Positions 25,390 to 34,200 of a DNA stretch of 64,000 nucleotides are shown here, one piece after another (positions within the stretch are counted from its first letter, which is position 1; the number at the start of each line of letters is the position of its first letter). The translations under genes were made by a program, and so were the position numbers. A model generated the notes under the pieces. That model was given only the letters and a program-made list of their open reading frames with translations, searched no databases and was not told the DNA's origin. This stretch comes from Verrucomicrobiaceae bacterium (lineage in GTDB: Bacteria > Verrucomicrobiota > Verrucomicrobiia > Verrucomicrobiales > Verrucomicrobiaceae), in contig JADJPM010000001.1 of NCBI GenBank assembly GCA_016713245.1, positions 620,001 to 684,000 of the forward strand. Reading direction: 5' to 3'.

Positions 25390-26751
25390 ATGAGCTCTCG
25401 GTTCCATTCTCCCTCGCGTCGCGCCTTCCTCCAGACCTCCGCAGCCGCTTTCGGCTTTCAGTTTGTTCCGGCGCATGTCGTGCGGGCGCAGAGTGGCTCG
25501 CGAGCGCCGTCGGAGAAGATTCGCATTGCGGTGATTGGCTGTGGCGGGCGGGGTGCGGTGGATTTGCAGGGTGTTTCGGGCGAGGAGATCGTGGCGCTTT
25601 GTGATGTGGATGACCGCCGGGCGGCCAAGAGCTTTGAGGCACATCCGAAGGCGAAGCGCTTCAAAGATTTCCGGCGGATGTTTGATGCGATGAGTAATGA
25701 AATCGACGCGGTGGTCGTCGCGACGCCGGATCACACGCATGCGGCGGCCTGTCTGCCGGCGCTTCAGCTCGGCAAGCATGTGTATTGCGAGAAGCCGCTC
25801 GCCCACACGGTGCAGGAGGTGCGGCGCATGCGAAAGGCCGCGCTGGAGTCGAAGGTGATCACGCAGGTTGGCAATCAAGGCCACTCTTCGCACTCGATCC
25901 GGCTGTTTGTCGAAATGGTGCAGGCGGGAGCCATCGGCAACATCACGGAGATTCATGCGGGCTGCGATGCCTTTCGCGATGTGTATTGCCGCATCGGTAA
26001 AGCAGCGTCGGCGCCCACCGAGGTGCCGAAGGAGCTCGATTGGGATCTGTGGATGGGGCCTTTGAAGGAGCATGCGTATGAACCGGCGGCGGTGCCCTTC
26101 GCCTGGCGTGGCTTCAGTGCGTATGGGAATGGCTGCATCGCCGACTGGGTCTGCCACATCGTCGATCCGAGCTTCTGGGCGCTCGATCTCGGTGCGCCGA
26201 CGGCCATCACCGCCGAGGTCACAGGCTACGATTCGGTCAAAGACGCCGCGTTTTATCCGAAGGGCAGCCGCATCACTTTTGAGTTCGCGGGCAAAGGCTC
26301 GCGCGGCCCAGTGAAGCTCGTGTGGCACGATGGCGAGACCACGATTCCCACGCCACCGGAGTTGGAGGAGGACAAGCGCAAGGTCGTCGGCATTGGCGCG
26401 GTGATCATCGGTGACAAAGGCAAGATCATGCACGGCTCGCACGGCGCGGGCAGCGTGCGCATCATCCCCGAGTCGAAGATGAAGGCCTTTACCATGCCGA
26501 AGGAGACGCTGCCACGCGTCGAGAAAGGCGATCACCACAAAGACTGGCTCGATGCCATTCGCGCGAATCGCCCTGCGGGCTCGCCTTTCGAATACGGCGG
26601 CGCTTTGAGCGAGATCGGCCTACTCGGCATGATCGCCATTCGTCACCCCGGCCAAAGGCTCGAATGGGACAACGACGCGGTCGCTTTCAAGAATGCACCG
26701 TCCGCGAATGCACTGCTCGACAAAGAGTATCGCCCCGGCTGGAGCGTGTGA
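25390..26751 (+). CDS. Gfo/Idh/MocA-family oxidoreductase, Tat-exported
   Basis: The 453-residue product begins with a twin-arginine signal (PSRRAFLQTSAAAFGFQFVPAHVV). A Rossmann NAD(P) site follows with IRIAVIGCGGRGAVDL. VVVATPDHTHAA and the family signature YCEKPLAHT are present, with a C-terminal Gfo/Idh domain containing WDLWMGP and GCIADWVCHIVDPSFW. Exported members with bound cofactor act on sugars; the substrate is unknown. It follows the lyase gene after a 68-bp gap and may belong to the same locus. Confidence 0.9.
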   Translation: MSSRFHSPSRRAFLQTSAAAFGFQFVPAHVVRAQSGSRAPSEKIRIAVIGCGGRGAVDLQGVSGEEIVALCDVDDRRAAKSFEAHPKAKRFKDFRRMFDAMSNEIDAVVVATPDHTHAAACLPALQLGKHVYCEKPLAHTVQEVRRMRKAALESKVITQVGNQGHSSHSIRLFVEMVQAGAIGNITEIHAGCDAFRDVYCRIGKAASAPTEVPKELDWDLWMGPLKEHAYEPAAVPFAWRGFSAYGNGCIADWVCHIVDPSFWALDLGAPTAITAEVTGYDSVKDAAFYPKGSRITFEFAGKGSRGPVKLVWHDGETTIPTPPELEEDKRKVVGIGAVIIGDKGKIMHGSHGAGSVRIIPESKMKAFTMPKETLPRVEKGDHHKDWLDAIRANRPAGSPFEYGGALSEIGLLGMIAIRHPGQRLEWDNDAVAFKNAPSANALLDKEYRPGWSV

Positions 26752-26805
26752 TGACGAGCGCTTCAATGCGCCGGAACCGTGGCATTCGTCGTTTTCATGG
26801 ACAGG

Positions 26806-28599
26806 CTAGATTGCCCACACGGGGCGGGCGGCTTCGAGATCCATCATCTGGCCGCTGAGCGGATGCTTGAGAACGAGTTTCCAGGCGTGAAGGCAGAGCG
26901 GGGGAGCCTCGACGGGCAACGTCTGGGTCTCACCATAGCCGCCTTCGGCAGGATAGGTGGCATCACCGACGATGGGATGCCCTAGGTGACGGAGGTGCAG
27001 GCGTATTTGATTCGTGCGGCCTGTCAGTGGTCGCGCCTCGATGAGAGAGGTGCCATCGGCATCGCGCCTCAGTGTGAGGAATTCGGTGCGAGCTGACTGG
27101 CCATCGGCCGAGATCTCGCGACCGCCGAGTTTTCCTGCCTCAGCACTCACCGGTGCATCGCAGGCAAACGCATCCTCCTTTGAGTGGCCATGCACGCGGG
27201 CGAGATAAACCTTTTCGATTTCGCCAAGCTCAAACTGCGGCTGCACGAGGCGGGCAAAGTGCCGCGTCTTGGCAAAGACAACGACGCCGGTGGTGTTTGC
27301 ATCGAGTCGGTGAATGGAACGCGGCATGAGCGGATGCAGGGCGATGTTGAGGAAGTATTGCAGCGTGTTCCGGCAAAAGCGTCCGCCCTCATGCATGGGT
27401 AGCGGCGCAGGTTTATGGAGAACGAGAAGTGCCTCATCTTCAAAAAGCACCTTCACATCCGCATTCACAGCAGGCTCCTGAGAGGCTGGTTTGAGATGCA
27501 GGTAGTGCTCACCAGAGCGCACGCCCCGCGTTGGCGGCGTTGGCTCGCCTTCTTTCGTCGTGATGCGACCTTCTCCGAAGGCCTGTATCCAATCCTCTCG
27601 CTGTGTATGCGGTAGGATATGGCAGATGGCATCGATCAACGGCATGCCATCGCAAGCTGCTGGAATGTGAAATGGCCGCACATGATCGTAGGGCACGCAT
27701 CCCGGCAGCGGATCGGCGGCATGGCGGATGGCCGATTCAGTTTCAGCGCGGCGTTTTTCCCTCTGCTGCTCATCGGTTTGGAAGCAATAGGGGCATGATT
27801 TATGTGGGATATATCGTTCATCCGCCTGCTCCTCACCGGTGAGCGGCGTCTGGCAGACGAAGCATTGGGCCGAGGGCGTCTCCTCCAGCCCTGGATCGAC
27901 GCCCACACGCTGGTCAAAGACGAAACACTCACCGTCGTAATGCGCCGGGCCGCACTCCTCGAAGTATTTCAGGATGCCGCCATCGAGCTGCCAGATCTGC
28001 TCAAAGCCTTCGCGTTCCATGAAGGGGGCTGCTTTTTCGCAGCGAATGCCACCGGTGCAAAAAGTGACGATGGGCTTCTTCTTCCATTCCTCCGGCAACT
28101 TCGCGACAGCGGCAGGGAAATCGCGAAAATGATCCACCTGGGCTGGCACTGCACCTTTGAAGGTGCCCATCTTCACCTCGTAATCATTTCGTGTGTCGAA
28201 CAGCAGCACCTCGCGACCTTCATCGAGCCACTTTTTCAGTTCCTGCGGCGGGAGATGCCGGGAGGTGTATTTCGATGGGTCGATGCCCTCCACGCCAAAA
28301 GCGATGATCTCCTTTTTGATGCGCACCAGCATGCGGCGAAAGGGCTGCTCCTCACTCAGGCTCACCTTCGGCGTGAGATCCTCCAGACCCGGCAGCGAGC
28401 GTAGTTCTGCCACGAGCGTATCCACGGCTTCAGCCGGACCGGCGATGAAGAGATTCACGCCTTCCGTGCTCAGCAGGATGGTGCCCTTGAGGTCCAGGCT
28501 CTTGCAGAGGTTCAGCAAACGCTCACGCAGTTCCTTCAGCCCCGTCATGGGAGCGAATTTGTAGGTTGAGATGTTCGTGATCGGTTTCGGTTTCGTCAT
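26806..28599 (-). CDS. Fusion of tRNA U34 hydroxylase TrhO (YceA/rhodanese type) with RluA-type pseudouridine synthase
   Basis: The ATG at 28599 starts directly with the TrhO domain (ISTYKFAPM). The rhodanese-type active site CTGGIRCEKA has Cys181, and a small Cys cluster C246/C249/C269/C272 may bind metal. After a linker, an S4-like segment (about 320-370) leads into an RluA-type synthase (about 380-597). It shows HRLDANTTGVVVFAK with catalytic Asp433, and ARPLTGRTNQIRLHL. TrhO hydroxylates U34 of tRNAs and RluA enzymes isomerise uridine in rRNA or tRNA. Here both activities may be joined in one 597-residue polypeptide. Confidence 0.88.
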   Translation of the reverse strand: MTKPKPITNISTYKFAPMTGLKELRERLLNLCKSLDLKGTILLSTEGVNLFIAGPAEAVDTLVAELRSLPGLEDLTPKVSLSEEQPFRRMLVRIKKEIIAFGVEGIDPSKYTSRHLPPQELKKWLDEGREVLLFDTRNDYEVKMGTFKGAVPAQVDHFRDFPAAVAKLPEEWKKKPIVTFCTGGIRCEKAAPFMEREGFEQIWQLDGGILKYFEECGPAHYDGECFVFDQRVGVDPGLEETPSAQCFVCQTPLTGEEQADERYIPHKSCPYCFQTDEQQREKRRAETESAIRHAADPLPGCVPYDHVRPFHIPAACDGMPLIDAICHILPHTQREDWIQAFGEGRITTKEGEPTPPTRGVRSGEHYLHLKPASQEPAVNADVKVLFEDEALLVLHKPAPLPMHEGGRFCRNTLQYFLNIALHPLMPRSIHRLDANTTGVVVFAKTRHFARLVQPQFELGEIEKVYLARVHGHSKEDAFACDAPVSAEAGKLGGREISADGQSARTEFLTLRRDADGTSLIEARPLTGRTNQIRLHLRHLGHPIVGDATYPAEGGYGETQTLPVEAPPLCLHAWKLVLKHPLSGQMMDLEAARPVWAI

Positions 28600-28716
28600 C
28601 ACCGCTTCAAAAACACACCTTCCCGCCGCGTGCGAGGGAAAATCCCGCGCCATCCTTGCGCTCTGGGTGCGCTTTGCAGGCCGAGACAAGAATAGTCAGC
28701 TGCGAGCTGCGCCATC

Positions 28717-29700
28717 TCACCAAGCGAACTCCAACTGATCCGCCCGCTCCAGCGACCAGGCTTCGATGCCCGCAGCCCGCAGCTCCGTGGCAAACTCACG
28801 CGTGAAGCCATGCACCAGCCACACGCGGCGGGGCTTTACGAGGTCGATGGTCTCGCGGAGTTCCGGGTGGTCCGCATGATCGCTCAGTGGAAACAGGGCA
28901 TCGACGCGGTAGCGATACCGGGCGGATGCATCGAGCGCCCAGCCGCTCGCCATGGCAAAGCGGCAGCCCGGCACCGCTGGCTTCGTGCCGGGAGGAAAGA
29001 CCAGCGCATGTCCCCGAGCTTCCAGCGCATCAAAGAGACGCCACGGCGGCAGCTCACCGATCTCATCCCGCACCACCTCCGTCATGAGTGCCACCGATGG
29101 ATGCACCATCACGGGCACATCGAGGCCGTGCAGCGCCCGCAGCAGCTCCTGCGCCTTGCCGAGCGAGTAGCCCTGCAGCACCGGCACCCCGCCTTCAGCC
29201 AGCGTTTGTGTCACGAAATCTCGAATGCCCTCCTGCACCTCCGCCAAGGGTGGAAAGCGGTATCGCGGCAGGCCAAAGGTGCACTCCATGATCAACACAT
29301 CGGCGGGCAGCGGCTCGCAGGCAGCGCAAGAAAGGCCCTGGCGGAGCTTGTAATCTCCCGTGTAGAGCAGCGTGGCACCATCCGCCTTTCGCGTGAGGTG
29401 CAGCATCGTGGAGCCGATGATGTGACCCGCGGGTAGCAGCCGCAGCTCCCAGCCCTCCCACTCGATTACCTCGCCAAGGCTGGGTGAGATCACCTGGCCG
29501 GCCTTTTTCGCCGATTTTCGTGCCACCATGAGCCGATGCGTCGTGGCGGAGCAAAAGGTGAGGTCATGCCTCGCCACATGATCGCTGTGCGCATGCGAGA
29601 TGAAGGCCCGTTTCACGCCGAAATGTGGATCGAGCCACAAATCCGCCTCGGGGAGATAAATCCCCTTCCGGTGAGTGACTTCGATCAAGGCTGGCGGCAT
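28717..29700 (-). CDS. Metallo-beta-lactamase-fold exonuclease (ligase-associated-exonuclease-like)
   Basis: The 327-residue protein has the metal-binding motif HAHSDH (36-41). PAGHIIGSTM, LLYTGDY, MECTFGLPRYRFPP and the final SDHADHPEL and VHGFTREFA follow. This is the pattern of the DNA-ligase-associated exonuclease family, related to RNA-processing MBL nucleases. No DNA ligase is in view. It would act in the cytoplasm on nucleic acid. It is transcribed away from aroC. Confidence 0.8.
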   Translation of the reverse strand: MPPALIEVTHRKGIYLPEADLWLDPHFGVKRAFISHAHSDHVARHDLTFCSATTHRLMVARKSAKKAGQVISPSLGEVIEWEGWELRLLPAGHIIGSTMLHLTRKADGATLLYTGDYKLRQGLSCAACEPLPADVLIMECTFGLPRYRFPPLAEVQEGIRDFVTQTLAEGGVPVLQGYSLGKAQELLRALHGLDVPVMVHPSVALMTEVVRDEIGELPPWRLFDALEARGHALVFPPGTKPAVPGCRFAMASGWALDASARYRYRVDALFPLSDHADHPELRETIDLVKPRRVWLVHGFTREFATELRAAGIEAWSLERADQLEFAW

Positions 29701-29816
29701 CCGAAAAGGTGCCTTTACGCCCGCCGCCAGCCTTTGGAACGCGATTTTTCATCGCGAGCCTCTTTGAAGATAGGCAGCCTTGAATGCCTGCCATTCCTCC
29801 CCATCGTGCCTGGCTT

Positions 29817-30899
29817 ATGGCGAGCAATTTTGGTACTCTCTTCCGCATCAGCACCTGGGGTGAATCCCACGGCCCCGGCGTCGGCGTCGTCGTGGACGGC
29901 TGCCCGCCGCTCATCCCCCTCACTGTCGATGACATCCAGCATGAGCTGCACCGCCGCCGCCCCGGTCAAAGCAAGATCGTCACGCCTCGCAAGGAGGACG
30001 ACACCGCCGAGATCCTCTCCGGTGTGCTTGATGGCAAGACGCTCGGCTCCCCCATCGGCATCTTCGTGCGCAACACCGATCAGCGGCCCTCCGCCTACAC
30101 GGAGATGCAACAGGCCTACCGCCCCAGCCATGCCGATTACACTTACGATGCGAAGTATGGCATCCGCGCCGTCTCCGGCGGTGGACGCTCAAGCGCCCGC
30201 GAGACCATCGGCCGCGTGGCCGCCGGAGCCATCGCACGCAAGGTGCTTCAGCACTCTCTTACCGGCTACGAGGCCCTCGCCTATGTGAAAACCGTGCAGC
30301 ACCTCCATGCCGAGGTGCCCACCGGTTCGGCACTGACTGCCGAACTCATCGAATCGAACATCGTCCGCACCTGCGATCCCGTCGCGGCGGAAAAGATGAT
30401 CGCGCTCATCGAAGCCATCCGTCGCGAAGGCAACAGCGTCGGCGGCGTGATCGAGTGCGTCGTCCGCGGCGTGCCGCCGGGGCTTGGCGAACCCGTTTTC
30501 GATCGCCTGGAGGCGGATCTCGCCAAGGCCATGCTCAGCCTGCCTGCCACGAAGGGTTTTGAGATTGGCAGCGGCTTCGCTGGCACCACAATGACCGGTT
30601 TGGAGCACAACGACGAGTTCTACATGGACGGCCAAAACGTCCGCACCCGCACGAATCGCAGCGGCGGCGTGCAGGGTGGCATCAGCAACGGCGAGGAGAT
30701 CATCTTCCGCGTGGCCTTCAAACCCACCGCCACCGTCCTCCGCGAGCAAAAAACCGTCACCAACACCGGCGAGGACACCACCCTCTCCGCCCGCGGTCGT
30801 CATGATCCCTGCGTGCTCCCCCGCGCCGTGCCGATGGTCGAGGCCATGGTCCACCTCGTCGTGGCAGATCACTTCCTGCGTCAGAGAGCCTTGAGGTAA
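29817..30899 (+). CDS. aroC: Chorismate synthase
   Basis: The 360-residue protein starts MASNFGTLFRISTWGESHGPGVG, containing the conserved signature GESHG. It has RRRPGQSKIVTPRKE, the YGIRAVSGGGRSSARET signature and the C-terminal RHDPCVLPRAVPMVEAM. The enzyme converts EPSP to chorismate, the last step of the shikimate pathway, and needs reduced FMN. An ATG upstream at 29784 would add eleven unlikely residues. A 116-bp divergent gap to the MBL gene probably holds its promoter. Confidence 0.97.
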   Translation: MASNFGTLFRISTWGESHGPGVGVVVDGCPPLIPLTVDDIQHELHRRRPGQSKIVTPRKEDDTAEILSGVLDGKTLGSPIGIFVRNTDQRPSAYTEMQQAYRPSHADYTYDAKYGIRAVSGGGRSSARETIGRVAAGAIARKVLQHSLTGYEALAYVKTVQHLHAEVPTGSALTAELIESNIVRTCDPVAAEKMIALIEAIRREGNSVGGVIECVVRGVPPGLGEPVFDRLEADLAKAMLSLPATKGFEIGSGFAGTTMTGLEHNDEFYMDGQNVRTRTNRSGGVQGGISNGEEIIFRVAFKPTATVLREQKTVTNTGEDTTLSARGRHDPCVLPRAVPMVEAMVHLVVADHFLRQRALR

Positions 30900-30909
30900 C
30901 CCACCACAC

Positions 30910-31161
30910 TCACCGCCTCTTCCACCACCAGGCAAGGAAGTGCCCGAGCCCGCTGAACTTGAACTTCGGGTCCACCCAGCGCTCGATCACATAAAACGCG
31001 AAGTAGTAGGCGCGGCAGAATCCCCAGATGCCAAGCGCGAGTAGCCCCGCCGCTCGCCAGCTCCAGTTCTCGACGAGCAGGATCGCCGCCGAAAGAACGC
31101 CGATGAAGAGAAACAGCCAGGCCTTCAGCCACATGGCTTTGGTGCTTTGGAGATCGCGCAT
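30910..31161 (-). CDS. Small membrane protein, conserved-looking
   Basis: The 83-residue product (MRDLQSTKAMWLKAWLFL...) has two hydrophobic segments at about 10-29 and 35-55, then a basic, Trp-rich tail (LAWWWKRR). The function is unknown. A longer frame would translate the upstream REP repeat, so the ATG at 31161, 9 bp beyond the repeat, is preferred. It lies downstream of the 1603-residue dehydrogenase gene in the same direction and convergent with aroC. Confidence 0.7.
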   Translation of the reverse strand: MRDLQSTKAMWLKAWLFLFIGVLSAAILLVENWSWRAAGLLALGIWGFCRAYYFAFYVIERWVDPKFKFSGLGHFLAWWWKRR

Positions 31162-31170
31162 GCGTATTGG

Positions 31171-31233
31171 GTAGATTCGTTTGGCAATCGAATCGGTTGG
31201 GGACATTCGGCTTCGATTGCCAATCGAAGCTAC
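31171..31233. repeat. REP-like double hairpin with GTAG heads, overlapping a stop codon
   Basis: Two hairpins, roughly ATTCGTTTGG/CAATCGAAT and CTTCGATTG/CAATCGAAG, point in opposite senses with GTAG at each outer end (CTAC on the plus strand at the right). The TAG of the right GTAG is the stop codon of the 1603-residue gene. GTAG at the foot of a hairpin is the known mark of REP elements handled by RAYT transposases. A sibling lies at 51080-51142 with the same placement. Confidence 0.85.
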
Positions 31234-34200
31234 TTTTTCTCCAGCCGCACATAATCCAGCCCGACCATGTTCGACGGCACCGCGTCTGGGTTCGGCGAAG
31301 CGAGCGTGAAGGTCAGTTTGTGCTCGCCCGCGGTGAGTTCATGCGTGCCCCAGTCTTTTTCGCCGGTGTGAATGACCTTCGGTGAGTTGTAGCCATCAAA
31401 CGACGACGCCACCGGCTTCCCATCCAGCGTGATGCTCACCACGCCGTAGTCGCGGGCCATCGTCAGCGCGCCGTAGAGAGTGTACTTGCCCGCTTCCTTC
31501 ACCGGAATGGCCAGCGTGAGCTTCTGGTCCGGCTTGCCGCCGGTCCACCAAAGCTGCGCCGCGCCGCTCCAATCCCCACCAAAGCCGCCCATGCCTTGCC
31601 GACCCGTTTTGCCGCCGGTGATTTCGAGCACCTTCATCGTTTCGCCCTCGATTGCACCTTCCACCGTACGTTGTTCACGCTTTAGCGTGCCTCCTGCGCT
31701 CCCGCTTTGCAGATACTTCACCAAATCCACCACCATCTCCGGCTGCAAAGCATCAAACAGCCCTTCGGGCATCGTGCTGAGCTTCGAGACCTCGCGTTTG
31801 GCGATGTCCGCCTGCGACAGCGTGAACTCCACACCGCCCATCATGGCGATCTTCACCGCCGCCACATTTTCGTCTTTGATGACGCCGCTCATGACGCGGC
31901 CGTCCTTCATGGTGAAGAGATTGAGCTGGTAGGCCTTGCCGATCACGGCGTTGGGATCGAGCACGTTTTCGAGCAGGTAGTTCAAGTCGGCGCGATTGCT
32001 GCCGGTGATGTCGGGGCCGACGTTCTGGCCTTCGCCGAAGAGTTTGTGGCATTGGCCGCAAGTGGCGGTGTAGAGCATCTTGCCCTTCGCGAGGTCGCCC
32101 TTGGCCAGTTTGGCGGGCGTGAGGAGGTCTTGATACTTTTTGGTGCGCTCGGCGAGGTCGGCTTTGGGCGCGTTGACATCGCCCCAAGCGGATTTGATGA
32201 GGGCGTTGATCTCCGCGTCATCGAAGGCGGTGAGCTGGCGCACCAAAAACGGCGAAAGAGCCGTCGCGGGCACGGTTTTGGCCTCCACGGCCTTCAGCAG
32301 TGCTTTCGCGCCTTCCTTGGTCGAGGCGAGCGTGTTCACCGCATCCGGCAATTCGTTCGCGGAGAGTTTTGGAAGGGCCGAGCCGAGTATTTTCGGCGTT
32401 TCAGCATCTTTGAGCGAGGCGAGCGCCTGAATCGCCTTTCGACGCAGGGAGGCCGGTGCGTCGTTTTGGATGAGTTGGAGCAGGGTTTTGGCTGTGGAGG
32501 CGTCTTTGGCCTGAAGGAGCACGTTGAGCGCGTTTTCGCGTTCGCTGGTTCGAGCGCTCGCAGAGGTGAGAAGGTCGCGATAGGTCGCCAGAGCCGTTTC
32601 GATGCCCATGGAGGCTTCGAGTTCGAGCAAAGTGGCTGCGGCTTTAGCCGCATCTGGATGAGGTTCGGCTAAAGCCGAAACTACTTTCTGGCGCAGCGCG
32701 TCCCAACCATCCGGTTTCGTGATCTGGTGGCCGTTTCGAGCGGCCTGGACCAACGCATTCAGCAAATCGAGCTTCAAAACCGCATCCGGCGTATCCGCGG
32801 CCAGTTTGAGCAAGCTCGTGCGTCCCGCGTCATCCGACGAGAGCCGTCGATAGATGAATCCGGTGACCTTCGGCATCTTCGACACCTTCGCGAGCTGCAT
32901 CCCCACCGCCGGGTCCGCCGCCACCACCGGCTCGATGCCATACCAGATGAGCAACGGGATCATCGGATCGTCCTTGTCCTCGCCATGCTTGAGGAGCGCG
33001 GTGGCGAGGTCTTTGCGTTGATCCTGCGGGATGCGTTGAAGCGCGGAGGCGAGTTCCCTACGTTCCAGAGGCGTGGACTGCGGATGCGCCAAGGCGGCTA
33101 AAGTTTTCCCACCTTCTCCGAATGTCGCAGGATTAGCTTTGGATCCTATGGCTACTGATTCAGCGAATCCACGAGTTCCCCATTTCCTGATTTGAGGATC
33201 AGTGTCCTTGAGAATTGGCCAAGCCTCTGTTCCACTGCTGATATAAAGAGCCCAGAGAGCTCTCAACCTTTGCGTCGCATCACGGTGAGCGTCGGTGAGT
33301 GCTTGGTTCAATGCCTCGGAGCTTTTCGGTGTCTTCAAGCCGCCATCATCCGCAGGCGCAGCAACAGTTCGCTCCATCAGCACCCTCCTCGCCATCCGCG
33401 ATTCCCACTCGTTCTCGGTCTGCACCGCGAGTTTCGCGAGCGCTTCATCGCTTTCCTTTGCGAGATCACCCTTCCACGGCTTCCAGCCGTCGTAGCTGAT
33501 GCGGTAGAGCCGCCCATTGCTGCGATCCCAGTGCTCCACGGCGCCGCTGCCGCGGTGGCAGATTTGCTGGTCGCTCCAGTCACTGACGTAGAGGGCGCCG
33601 TCGGGGCCGATCTTTTGCGTGACGGGGATGAAGTGCATGTCGTTCGCGCGGAGGAAGTCGGCGGCGTGTTTGCCGATGTAGGTGCTGGCGTGCGGGTCGG
33701 TGTAGTTCGCGACGAGGCGATGGCCGTGGAGGTTGCCGAAGATCAGTTGATTGCGATACGTCGGCGGGAAGAGGCTGCTCTGGTAGATGGCGAGGCCGCA
33801 GTGCGCGTGCCCGCCGCCGAGCGCGTTGGTGTCGTTGTTCATCACGCCTGCGCCGGTCGTTTTGTCGAAGGTGACATCGGGTCGCGGATTGCCGGCGTAG
33901 TGCGCGTGGTCGGCGATGGTCTTGATGTCTTCGTAAGTGTGCGCGTTGAAGTGCTGCCCGGCCTGCCTTTGATACCGTCCGCCGGGGACGATGTGGAAGA
34001 GATGCGGAATGACGCACGCGGTGACGAACCACTCGCCATGCTGGTCGTAATCGAGCCCCCACGGGTTGCTGGTGCCATGCGCGAAGACCTCAAACTCATG
34101 CCGCACGGGATGATAGCGCCACACACCGGCATTGATCGGCTCACGCTGGGCATCCGGCGTGCCCGGCTTGCCGACGCGACTGTGGGTGAAGACGCCATGG

